Source of the DNA: Chitinophaga japonensis
Lineage (GTDB): Bacteria > Bacteroidota > Bacteroidia > Chitinophagales > Chitinophagaceae
DNA length: 64,000 bases
Direction: 5' to 3'
Assembly: GCF_007830125.1 (NCBI RefSeq)
Contig: NZ_VLLG01000003.1
Location: forward strand, 1,910,271-1,974,270
The notes under the pieces: model-generated
Told to the model about the DNA's origin: nothing
Database searches by the model: none
Seen by the model: only the letters and a program-made list of their open reading frames with translations
Made by a program: the position numbers and the translations under genes
Shown here: in pieces, positions 18,515-26,195 of the stretch
Layout of the letters: every line of letters begins with the position of its first letter
How positions within the stretch are numbered: the first letter of the stretch is position 1

Positions 18515-19822
18515 CTAATGATTCGTTAACGCATTTGTTAACGCGGCCCCGGTCTTCACCTCCTGCGTCACCAGCCGCATGGCGGCCTCCCGGATCGCTG
18601 TCGCTTCCTCGCAGGAGAGAAAGCTGTCGTTTGACATGAACACAAAATCCATCTGCCCCCGGAACGTGGTGGTGACCAGGGTATTGGGGTTTCTCCACGG
18701 AAAGGCCACCGTAGGGCTGTAAATGGTTTCCACCTCGAAGGACTGGTAGCTTTCCGGTATGTTCAGCCGGCCCATGTTGGAGAAAGTAACGTCATGGCTG
18801 CCACTGGTGACCTTTAACAATTTTACCAGTTTGCCGGCGGATGCATGGATATATTCACCGATCATCAGTTGTATGAACACATTCAGCTCTTCAATTTTTT
18901 TGGACAGGTCTTCTTTCAGTTGCCAGGCCTGTACCCAGAAGCCTTTGGCAGTGGGTGGCGCTGCGGGGTCCAGCGAAAGGTTTACGGTGGGAGCATAGGC
19001 AAACAGCGTGTCCGGTCCGATGGCGTTAATAAAGCGGCGTATATCCACCGGCGTTATCAGCTTGTTTTTGGCGGCGTCTCCCTTTACCTGTTGAAAAGCG
19101 CGCAGCACCGCTACGCACAATGCCGCGTGCACGCTGGTGCCTTCCGCCTTGCAGCGGGCTACGAAAGCGGCGGAGGTGGCGGCGTCCAGCTTCCAGTGCA
19201 GGAGATAGTCTTTGCCTTTGGGCGGTATCTTTTTGCGCCACAGCACAAAGGACAGGGTAAGCCAGGCCAGTATGGCGGAGCGCTTGCCTTTCCGTACCAG
19301 TTGCCTGTTCTGCAGGTAGGGAGCGGGTATCAGGTCCTGTATGGCGTTGAAGGATGTGTAAGGCGTTAACGTGGTTCCGGGCTGGTCCAGCAACTGCAAT
19401 ACTTCCCGCAGGAGGGTGGCCACAGAGGCGCCGTCGCAGATGCAGTGATGGCAGACCAGCATCAGTTCAGACACTTCGGCGGAACGTATCCATACCACCC
19501 GGCACAGGGGACCGTTGCGCATATCGAAAGGCGTGCTCCATTCCGCCGCGGATTCCCGCTGCCAGTCGTTGTCCTGCTGCCTTTCCACGATGCGCACCGG
19601 TATGGCGGCTACCTGCGCATTCCTGATAAAATGCGGCATTCCCTTTTTGTCGGGTGCTACGCCTGCCTGCAGCAGGGGATGCCTGGCCTGTATGGCCGCC
19701 AGTGCCTGCCGGAGGTTTTCCTGGCGGACAGCACCGCGGATCTTTGCCACGAATGCGCTGTTGAGCGGCGTGTGCCCGTCGCCGTACATGATCCTTTCGC
19801 CAATGATCAATTTCCTGTTCAT
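18515..19822 (-). CDS. condensation/PapA-type acyltransferase, paralogue 1
   Basis: 435 residues. The catalytic HHxxxDG of condensation-domain and PapA-like acyltransferases is HHCICDG at 125-131, followed by a DFGW-region equivalent near VNLSLDP. The N-terminus MNRKLIIGERIMYGDG is shared with the two paralogues upstream. Stand-alone members transfer an acyl chain from an ACP or CoA to a hydroxyl or amine, as in mycobacterial PapA enzymes. It is the last gene of the cluster. Its ATG overlaps the stop of paralogue 2 in an ATGA, so translation is coupled. The substrate is inferred from the cluster to be the synthase or glycosylated product. Confidence 0.83.
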   Translation of the reverse strand: MNRKLIIGERIMYGDGHTPLNSAFVAKIRGAVRQENLRQALAAIQARHPLLQAGVAPDKKGMPHFIRNAQVAAIPVRIVERQQDNDWQRESAAEWSTPFDMRNGPLCRVVWIRSAEVSELMLVCHHCICDGASVATLLREVLQLLDQPGTTLTPYTSFNAIQDLIPAPYLQNRQLVRKGKRSAILAWLTLSFVLWRKKIPPKGKDYLLHWKLDAATSAAFVARCKAEGTSVHAALCVAVLRAFQQVKGDAAKNKLITPVDIRRFINAIGPDTLFAYAPTVNLSLDPAAPPTAKGFWVQAWQLKEDLSKKIEELNVFIQLMIGEYIHASAGKLVKLLKVTSGSHDVTFSNMGRLNIPESYQSFEVETIYSPTVAFPWRNPNTLVTTTFRGQMDFVFMSNDSFLSCEEATAIREAAMRLVTQEVKTGAALTNALTNH

Positions 19823-21144
19823 GTTTGTGTTTTTGATGTGCTAATGCGCTGATATGCTGATGTGCTGATGAATGAATGCGAATCTTCTTGTAATCCCATT
19901 AGCAGTTCCATCACTTTATTTTTAATAGCTTCTGCTTCCTGTTCCGGCAGGTAGTGATCATCTGAAAGCAGCGAAAAGCTCAACCGGCCTTCAAAGGTGC
20001 TGGCAATGATGAAATACGGGTTAGCGGATTTAAACACCTGCACGGGATTGTAAACGGCCACTACTTCAAACGAATGGTAGCTGGCCGGTATATCCAGCCG
20101 GCCCAGGTTGGAAAAGGTGAAAACCGGCTTGCCTTTGGCGGCGATAAAATATTTTTCCAGCCTCTGTACCAGCGCATGCTGGCATTCGTAAAGTACCAGT
20201 ATGCGCTGCTGCTTTATAGCATCCAGCTTTTGATGCAGTTGTTTGTGCAGTTGCCTGGCCTTGTCAAAGAAACCCGCTTCCCGGTTGTTGTCCAGCCTCA
20301 GGTCTACGGCGGAGGCAAAGCCCAGTAGCATATCCGGTTTTATAGCAGGCAAAAACCGCCTGAGGTTTACGGGAGCATATATTTTGTTATGCACTATTCT
20401 GCTACCCGGCGCTTGCCGGAACGCTTCCAGGAAGGCCACGCATAATGTGGTATGTATGGTTACCTGCTCCTGTCTGCAGCGCGCTGTGAGCGCAGCGGTG
20501 GCGGCCGGGTCTAGCTCCCAGCGGAGGGTGTAGCTTCTGCCCCGGGGCACATGCTTACGGGGGCGTTTAAGAAACAGTAATACGCGCAGCAGCCATACCA
20601 GCAGTCTGCCCTTAAGGCGTATTCCCTTGTCCGTTAGTATGTTTGCCGGCACCAGTTCCCCGATAGTGGAAAAGGTAGGGTGGGGCGTTATTTCCGTATC
20701 CGGTCGGTCCACCAGCATCAGTATTTCCCGGCACAGCGTTACGAGGGAGGCGCCGTCGCATATTACATGATGGCATACCAGCATCAGCTCCGAGGCTTCC
20801 TTGCCCTGCAGCCACACTAACCGCATCAGCGGGCCCTGCTGCATGTTAAAAGGCAGGTGGCATTCCGCTTCTGCTGTTTGTATCCAGTCATTGTCTGTAT
20901 AGCGCTCCATGATGCGCAGGGGTATTTCCGGTATAACAGCCGGTGTAACGAACCAGGGCGTTCCCTGCGCATCTTCCACTATGCCCGCGGTAAGCGGAGG
21001 ATGCCTGGCCTGTATCTTGTTCAGGGTCTGGCGCAGGCGGTGTGCCGGGAATGTGCCATGTATTTTCACGGTAAATGCGATGTTTTTTGGTGTGCAGCCA
21101 TCTCCATAAATGAACCGCTCGATAAATAATAGCTTTCTATTCAT
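19819..21144 (-). CDS. condensation/PapA-type acyltransferase, paralogue 2
   Basis: 441 residues from ATG at 21144 (frame open to 21183, but the shared MNRKLLFIERFIYGDG start sets the site). HHVICDG is again at 125-131, the same numbering as both neighbours. Its last 18 or so residues (SFISTSAYQRISTSKTQT) have no match in the paralogues. They are read from a repetitive word sequence (GATGTGCTGAT-like) and then run into the next gene by a four-base ATGA overlap. The active site is intact, so it should be a working acyltransferase. The role is as for the other two, with possibly a different acceptor or acyl donor. Confidence 0.82.
   Translation of the reverse strand: MNRKLLFIERFIYGDGCTPKNIAFTVKIHGTFPAHRLRQTLNKIQARHPPLTAGIVEDAQGTPWFVTPAVIPEIPLRIMERYTDNDWIQTAEAECHLPFNMQQGPLMRLVWLQGKEASELMLVCHHVICDGASLVTLCREILMLVDRPDTEITPHPTFSTIGELVPANILTDKGIRLKGRLLVWLLRVLLFLKRPRKHVPRGRSYTLRWELDPAATAALTARCRQEQVTIHTTLCVAFLEAFRQAPGSRIVHNKIYAPVNLRRFLPAIKPDMLLGFASAVDLRLDNNREAGFFDKARQLHKQLHQKLDAIKQQRILVLYECQHALVQRLEKYFIAAKGKPVFTFSNLGRLDIPASYHSFEVVAVYNPVQVFKSANPYFIIASTFEGRLSFSLLSDDHYLPEQEAEAIKNKVMELLMGLQEDSHSFISTSAYQRISTSKTQT
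19835..19880. repeat. short-word direct repeat at gene end (GATGTGCTGAT word)
   Basis: The words TGATGTGCTAATGCGC, GATATGC and TGATGTGCTGATG follow one another and encode most of the C-terminal tail of acyltransferase paralogue 2. Unlike the other gene-end repeats, no inverted copy is visible nearby. Confidence 0.6.
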
Positions 21145-21193
21145 GATAAAAAGGATTTTTTTGATCCAATAGAAAGCTGGCACGGTTATGTAC

Positions 21194-21275
21194 GAAGCTG
21201 GAAGTATGAAGTATGAGGTATGAAGTAAGCGGCAGGAGTCCTACTTCCCACCTCTTACTTCATACTTCCTACTTC
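21194..21275. repeat. word-repeat inverted repeat (GAAGTATGAAGTA word) between acyltransferase genes
   Basis: The left arm at 21194-21229 has repeated GGAAGTATGAAG words. The right arm at 21241-21275 is its imperfect reverse complement, with an 11-base loop. The right arm contains the stop and the last codons (AEVGSMK) of acyltransferase paralogue 3. The same word recurs at 30502-30618 and 52886-52919. Confidence 0.75.
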
Positions 21276-22550
21276 AGCCGTTACTGTTGTCGCCTTTTTT
21301 TCTTCCATTAATAATTCCATGGCTTTGTTTTTTATGGCCTCCGCCTCTTCGTACGCCAGGTAGGCATCGTTGGAGAGGAAGGAGAAATTCAGTTGATCAT
21401 CAAAAGTGCTGGCAATGATACCATTCGGGTTGGCGGATTTGAATATCAGCACGGGATTGTGGATGGTCTCTACCTCGAAGGAATGGTAATGCCTGGGAAT
21501 GTCCAGCCGGCCCATGTTGGAGAAGGTAAGATCGTTGTTTCCCCTGGCGGTGCTCATGTACTGCGAAAGTTTTTTCACTACCGGGTGGTAGTATTCGTTG
21601 AGCATGAGCTCCTCGTATACTTTCAGGTTCTCCAGTTTTTCCGACAGGCGATCGTTCACCTTCCTGGTCTGCGCGCTGAAATCCAGTCCCGGGGCTTTGT
21701 CCAGGGAGAGCGTAATGCTGGTGGCAAACCCGAACAGCATATCATCTTTTATTTCCGTAATGTACCGGCGCAGGTTCACCGGGCAAAAGACCTGGTTCTT
21801 AGCTTTGGCGCCTTTTACCTGGCGGAAGGCCCACAGGAAGGCGGTGCACAGCGCGGCATGTACGGTGGTGCGCTCCTCTTTGCAGCGCCGCACCAGCGCG
21901 GCGGTGGCGGCCTTGTCCAGCTTCCAGCGCAGGGTGTAGTCCTTTCCCCAGCGGATCTGTTTTTTACCTGGCACAAAGAAGAGGAACAGGCGCAGCAACG
22001 CCGCGATCACCCTGCCTTTGCGCTGCAGCTTTTTGTCAGACAGGATGGCGTCCGGCACCAGGTCCGCAATGCTGCTGAAGGACTCATACTGCCCGATGGC
22101 CAGGCCGGGCTGGTCCAGTAAAAGCAGTATTTCCCGGAAGAGGGTAACGATGGAGGCGCCGTCGCAGATGCAATGGTGGCACACCAGCACCAGGTCAGAC
22201 ACCACGCCGGACCTGATCCATACCATGCGCAGCAGCGGCCCCTGCTGCATATCAAAAGGCTGCGCGCATTCCTTTTCAGATTCCCGCATCCAGTCCTCCT
22301 CGGAACTGCGTTCCACGATCCGCAGCGGCACCTCGGGTACCGGCGAAGGGGATACGAACCAGGGCGTGCCCCTGCTGTCCTGCTTTACACCAACGGTGAG
22401 CAGGGGATGCTTGGCCTGCACCTTCGCCAGCGCATTGCGCAGGGCCGCTTCGTTCACAACACCCCGGATCTTTACCGTAAAGGTGATGTTCTTCGGGATG
22501 GTGCCGTCTGCGTAGATGAACCGCTCCAGGAAAAGTAGCTTGCGTTTCAT
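21255..22550 (-). CDS. condensation/PapA-type acyltransferase, paralogue 3
   Basis: 431 residues. Catalytic HHCICDG at 125-131. It is strongly similar along its whole length to paralogues 1 and 2, which points to tandem duplication. Shared landmarks are the WxSG-like WIRSG before the motif, the PVNLRRYI segment near 270 and the DLTFSNMGRLDIP segment near 350. It lacks NRPS partner domains, so it is a stand-alone acyltransferase of the PapA/condensation superfamily. It is the first of the three in transcription order, just after the glycosyltransferases. Its final residues AEVGSMK are encoded by a gene-end repeat. Confidence 0.83.
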   Translation of the reverse strand: MKRKLLFLERFIYADGTIPKNITFTVKIRGVVNEAALRNALAKVQAKHPLLTVGVKQDSRGTPWFVSPSPVPEVPLRIVERSSEEDWMRESEKECAQPFDMQQGPLLRMVWIRSGVVSDLVLVCHHCICDGASIVTLFREILLLLDQPGLAIGQYESFSSIADLVPDAILSDKKLQRKGRVIAALLRLFLFFVPGKKQIRWGKDYTLRWKLDKAATAALVRRCKEERTTVHAALCTAFLWAFRQVKGAKAKNQVFCPVNLRRYITEIKDDMLFGFATSITLSLDKAPGLDFSAQTRKVNDRLSEKLENLKVYEELMLNEYYHPVVKKLSQYMSTARGNNDLTFSNMGRLDIPRHYHSFEVETIHNPVLIFKSANPNGIIASTFDDQLNFSFLSNDAYLAYEEAEAIKNKAMELLMEEKKATTVTAEVGSMK

Positions 22551-22572
22551 ATCAGATAGTGTTCAGTTTTTA

Positions 22573-22661
22573 GAATGTAAAATGTAAAATGATAAATGTA
22601 AAATGTAAAAGTTGGCGGGAGCCTTTTACATTTGAAATTTTACATTTATCATTTTACATTC
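22573..22661. repeat. word-repeat inverted repeat (TGTAAAAT word), same family as 6097-6224
   Basis: The left arm at 22573-22611 and the right arm at 22623-22661 are near-perfect reverse complements with an 11-base loop. The 38 bases at 22624-22661 are identical to 6187-6224. The right arm encodes the last 11 residues (CKMINVKFQM region) and stop of the glycosyltransferase upstream. Confidence 0.8.
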
Positions 22662-23834
22662 TTCTACAAAGGTTTCCAGGTATTCCACCGCTTTGCTATT
22701 GCCTCCCGCCTGGATGAAGGTGTCCCGTATGCGGGAGGCGGCATTACGGTACTGCGGGTTTTCCAGCAGTTGCCACATGGCGGATCGCAGATCGTTTATC
22801 CGCAGCCGTTTGTAGCGCAGCTTGATGCCACAGCCGGCCTTTTCTATCAGGGACGCTGTATGGAAATGGTCGTAGGCAATGGGCGTGATCAGCATGGGCA
22901 GCCCGTTCATGAATGTATCATTTACGGTATTGAATCCGCCGTGGCAGATCACTGCGTCCATTTTTGCCATGAGCTGCGACTGGGGCACATAGCCCTGCAC
23001 CATGAAGTTGTCCGGCCATTGCTCAAAGATGTCCGGGCTGGTGGCGGCCACGATGGTCAGCGGCTGATCTGCAAAGGCGGTGACCAGCTTGCTGAAAAAT
23101 TCCCGGCGGATATCTACCAGCAGGGTGCCTAGGGAGACGTATACTTTGGGCGATGTCGCCTTGTCCAGCCGTTTCCAGTCAAAGGGCGTATCGTTGGGCC
23201 GCCCTTTTACCGGGCCTACAAATTTCATGTGCGGCGGCGGGTGGGCGATGCCGGAAAATTCCTGCGAGGTGAACACGATATTCAGCTTGTCGGAATTTAC
23301 TACAGATGCCGGCGCATAAATGCCGAACTCCTCTTGCAGCGCCATGATATGGCGCACCCACCAGGCATGCACTTTAGGGGCGCTCATGGCGTCGCCGCCT
23401 ACATCCGGCGGCACCGGCGTGGTGGTAACGCAGGGAATGCCCTTGTTATAGGCGCATATCGCGCCGGCAAAGGTGATGCAGTCATTGATGATCACATCCG
23501 GCTGGAACTCGTCCACGATGCGCGGCAGGCCCTTCATCAGGAACCGGCAGAAGGGGAGGTAAGTCTCTTCCAGCGCCAGCTTCAGTGTTTCCGCACCGGA
23601 AATGTGCGGACCATCGTCCTGCCGTTTTAATATGCGCTGTATTTCCGGTAAATGTTCCTCCAGCTCTGCATGGGGCACGATGAACCGCCCGCCGGCAGGT
23701 ACATGCGCAGGCGCAATTTCCCGGATGCCTGCCCAGGCTACCTGGTGGCCCCGGGCTATCAGGCTGGCCCCTACGCTCAGCGTGGGACTGATATGCCCGA
23801 AGAAAGGAGGAACGACGAATAAAAATTTTGACAT
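22626..23834 (-). CDS. MGT-type glycosyltransferase (GT1 family), second in operon
   Basis: 402 residues, GT-B fold. The N-terminal FVVPPFFGHISPTLSVG has the catalytic His (His14) of GT1 enzymes, and the C-terminal donor-binding motif is CHGGFNTVNDTFMNGLP (His298) followed by ITPIAYDH. The start resembles zeaxanthin glucosyltransferase CrtX and macrolide glycosyltransferases, which use UDP-sugars and hydrophobic acceptors. It probably glycosylates the product of the two synthases. It is a diverged paralogue of the gene upstream, so it may add a second sugar. The last residues come from a repeat arm and are unlikely to be functional. Confidence 0.86.
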   Translation of the reverse strand: MSKFLFVVPPFFGHISPTLSVGASLIARGHQVAWAGIREIAPAHVPAGGRFIVPHAELEEHLPEIQRILKRQDDGPHISGAETLKLALEETYLPFCRFLMKGLPRIVDEFQPDVIINDCITFAGAICAYNKGIPCVTTTPVPPDVGGDAMSAPKVHAWWVRHIMALQEEFGIYAPASVVNSDKLNIVFTSQEFSGIAHPPPHMKFVGPVKGRPNDTPFDWKRLDKATSPKVYVSLGTLLVDIRREFFSKLVTAFADQPLTIVAATSPDIFEQWPDNFMVQGYVPQSQLMAKMDAVICHGGFNTVNDTFMNGLPMLITPIAYDHFHTASLIEKAGCGIKLRYKRLRINDLRSAMWQLLENPQYRNAASRIRDTFIQAGGNSKAVEYLETFVEECKMINVKFQM

Positions 23835-23848
23835 AGAAGAATATTTTA

Positions 23849-23964
23849 ATGTGCGAATATGCGAATGTGCAAATGTGCAGATGATGGAATATTATGTTTC
23901 GCGGGCATTCATTTGCACATCTGCATATTTGCACATTCGCACATTCGCACATTCACACACATTT
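23849..23964. repeat. word-repeat inverted repeat (AATGTGCGAATGTGC word)
   Basis: The left arm at 23849-23886 has repeats of GTGCGAAT/GTGCAAAT. The right arm at about 23906-23964 is the reverse complement with more copies (TTGCACATTCGCACATTCGC). It lies between the two glycosyltransferase genes. The right arm encodes the last 18 or so residues of the first (CVNVRMCECANMQMCK), a nonsense-like Cys/Asn/Met tail. Confidence 0.75.
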
Positions 23965-25129
23965 GTTCTAATAACCCTGCCGCTCTCACCGTTCCTCCCG
24001 CGCTTTCAAAGGAGCCGCGCAACTGTCGCGCAGCGGCGGCATACCGGCTGTTCTCCAGTATCTCCCACACGGCATTTTTCAGGTGCTCCGCTTTGAACCG
24101 TTTGAAGTTGAGCCGCTGCCCGCTTTCCGTGGCCGCCACCCTGCCGGCTACAAAGGACTGGTCGTAGGCAATGGGGATCACTACCAGGGGCAGGCCGTGC
24201 GCCAGTGTTTCACAAACCGTATTATGCCCGCCATGGCATACCACGGCATCCAGGTAGGGCAGCAATGACAGTTGGGGCACTTTTTCATACACCAGGAAAT
24301 TAGCGGGCCAGGCATCAAACAGGCCGGGATCGGATACCACTACCACGGTCAGTTGCTCCTGGCCCAGCGCCGTGCATACCTTGCTGAAAAATTCCTTTTT
24401 ATAGCTGTGGTCAAAGGTGGTGCCGATGGACACCAGCACTTTGGTTCTATACGGCATGCTATGGAACTGCTCCCAGTCAAACGGGATGGCGGCCGGCCGG
24501 TGCTGTATCACCGGGCCTACGAACTGGTACTGCTCCGGCAGCTCCGTGTCGCCAAAGAAGGCCCGGGAGGTAAATACGAGGGTCAAGGCGTCGGAACGCT
24601 GCAGGGGCCTGTCAGTATCCAGCCCCAGCTCCTGCTGCAGCGCTATGATCTTCCGGTCGCCCCATTCCTTTATCCTGGGCAGGTCGTCCATGGCCCTTAC
24701 GGCGGCGGGGGCGGTAACTGCCGTGGCGTAGGGAATGCCTTTCTTTTCCGCGGCGATGGCGCCGGCAAACAGCTCGTGGTCATGGATCACCACGTCCGGC
24801 TGAAAATCTTCCAGCCACTGCGCAATGCCGGGATACATGTACCGGTTCAGCGGTATCAGCACATCGTCGTACAGGAATTTGATGCTTTCCACGCCGTACA
24901 CCTCCTGCTGGCGGATACCATCCAGGTATTGCGCGCCATCGCCGGAGGACGCTTCTGCCGGGTACTGCACCAGCAGCAATTGTCCGCCGGGCGGCAGCTT
25001 TTCCTGCAGGGCCGGCTCCAGGCTGATCCAGCCCACGGCATGCCCGCGCAGCAGCAGCTCGGCGCCCAGGCTCAGGGTAGGATTGATATGCCCGGTCAGG
25101 GGCGGCACAACAAAAGCAAATTTTGCCAT
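23909..25129 (-). CDS. MGT-type glycosyltransferase (GT1 family), first in operon
   Basis: 406 residues with the same architecture as its downstream paralogue. FVVPPLTGHINPTLSLG carries the GT1 catalytic His (His14), and the donor motif is CHGGHNTVCETLAHGLP (His299) followed by IPIAYDQ, the full UDP-glycosyltransferase signature. A CrtX-like UDP-sugar:lipid-acceptor glycosyltransferase is the best call. It starts 11 bases after the alpha/beta hydrolase stop. The real fold ends around residue 388; the remaining residues are encoded by a low-complexity repeat that has run into the reading frame. Confidence 0.86.
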   Translation of the reverse strand: MAKFAFVVPPLTGHINPTLSLGAELLLRGHAVGWISLEPALQEKLPPGGQLLLVQYPAEASSGDGAQYLDGIRQQEVYGVESIKFLYDDVLIPLNRYMYPGIAQWLEDFQPDVVIHDHELFAGAIAAEKKGIPYATAVTAPAAVRAMDDLPRIKEWGDRKIIALQQELGLDTDRPLQRSDALTLVFTSRAFFGDTELPEQYQFVGPVIQHRPAAIPFDWEQFHSMPYRTKVLVSIGTTFDHSYKKEFFSKVCTALGQEQLTVVVVSDPGLFDAWPANFLVYEKVPQLSLLPYLDAVVCHGGHNTVCETLAHGLPLVVIPIAYDQSFVAGRVAATESGQRLNFKRFKAEHLKNAVWEILENSRYAAAARQLRGSFESAGGTVRAAGLLEQMCVNVRMCECANMQMCK

Positions 25130-25140
25130 AGGCGTTGTCG

Positions 25141-25905
25141 TTATAGATCGGTCTCAAAAAAGTTTTTTAGTTCATGTCCAATGGTCATGGGCTCCTGCAC
25201 CGGGATGTTGTGGTCGCCATTGACCAGCAGCAGCCGGGAGCGGTTTATTTTTTCCTGCAAGTGGCGGCCTGCCGGTGCGCAGTCGGACGATGCGCCGTAG
25301 ATCAGCAGCGTTTCATGCGGGATGGCGGTGATCTCCTCACTGCTGAAGAAATGCCGCTCCTGCTGCATGTCCTGGCGGATGCTGCTTTCCTTTAGCAGGA
25401 ACTCGTACATCCGGTGCCGGCGCTCCAGTTGCCTTTTGCCCGGCTGCAAGGCATGGCCGGGCTGCCCGTTGATGAAATGGAGCAATAGCTCTTTGCTATA
25501 GATGTCCACGATGCTCATGGTTTCCTGTTCATAAGGGTCCGGGCTTTCTATCACGGCCAGCTTTTTTATCTTTTGCGGGAAGCGCGCCGCTGTTTTCAGC
25601 GCGATCAACCCGCCGTAGCTGTAACCGGCCAGGTGCACGGCGTCCAGTTGCAGCACTTCCAGCAGTTCCATCAGCTCATCGCTCATGGCCTGCAGGTGGT
25701 AGCCGTGGCTGGACTTTCCGCTCATACCGTGACCTTTCAGGTCATACAACACCACATGGAACCGTTGCGCCAGTATAGGCGCAATATTGAAATAATAGAT
25801 AGACAGGTTGGTGAACATGCCGTGTATCATCAGCACGGTTTCTGCCGCCCCGGTATTCATCTCCTGCAGGTGGATGCGGGTATGTTGCAGGTCCACTACA
25901 GGCAT
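25141..25905 (-). CDS. alpha/beta hydrolase (possible thioesterase)
   Basis: 254 residues. The nucleophile elbow is GYSYGG, the oxyanion region is MIHGMFTNL, and a late GDHN carries the catalytic His. The acid is probably the Asp in the YGASSDC region. It overlaps the upstream ACP gene by 10 bases and therefore is tightly coupled to it. In this position a role in releasing or editing the ACP-bound chain is attractive. The sequence itself only says alpha/beta hydrolase, and ester cleavage of a finished lipid is an alternative. Confidence 0.84.
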   Translation of the reverse strand: MPVVDLQHTRIHLQEMNTGAAETVLMIHGMFTNLSIYYFNIAPILAQRFHVVLYDLKGHGMSGKSSHGYHLQAMSDELMELLEVLQLDAVHLAGYSYGGLIALKTAARFPQKIKKLAVIESPDPYEQETMSIVDIYSKELLLHFINGQPGHALQPGKRQLERRHRMYEFLLKESSIRQDMQQERHFFSSEEITAIPHETLLIYGASSDCAPAGRHLQEKINRSRLLLVNGDHNIPVQEPMTIGHELKNFFETDL

Positions 25906-26195
25906 GAACGGATGTATTTGGTGATATCGCCCAGGTTCAACTGGATGATCTCGTCCAGGTCCATGTTGGACAGCCAGCCCGTAAAATCAATGTTCCGGCC
26001 AAAATGCGCCTTTACCTTTTCCGAAAAGGCCACGATCTCGATACTGTCCATTTCCAGGTCTTTGGTAAAGGAGCTTTGCGGGGTGATCTCGAGGTCTTCC
26101 ACGAATTCTTCGCCGATCACTTCCGTGATGAATTGCTTCAGTACGTCCAGGATCTCCTGCTCGCTCAGGTTGGTAGGTTGTGTTAACTGGTCCAT
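25896..26195 (-). CDS. stand-alone acyl carrier protein
   Basis: 99 residues. The phosphopantetheine attachment site is Ser51 in LEMDSIEIVAF. Acidic helices around it and the size are typical of a discrete ACP. Its first codons overlap the end of the large KS-AT-DH-PPTase gene by 13 bases, and its end overlaps the hydrolase gene. The PPTase domain fused to the upstream synthase could activate it. It may be a loading or shuttle carrier handing chains to the hydrolase or to the HHxxxDG acyltransferases. The site reads DSIEI, unlike the DSIKRMEI of the two PUFA-type ACPs in the first synthase, so it is not a copy of those. Confidence 0.88.
   Translation of the reverse strand: MDQLTQPTNLSEQEILDVLKQFITEVIGEEFVEDLEITPQSSFTKDLEMDSIEIVAFSEKVKAHFGRNIDFTGWLSNMDLDEIIQLNLGDITKYIRSCL

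Noticed and set aside
23849..23964. Possible CRISPR array because of repeated short units
   Set aside because: Units are 6-10 bases, without spacers of constant length and arranged as an inverted repeat; no cas genes.
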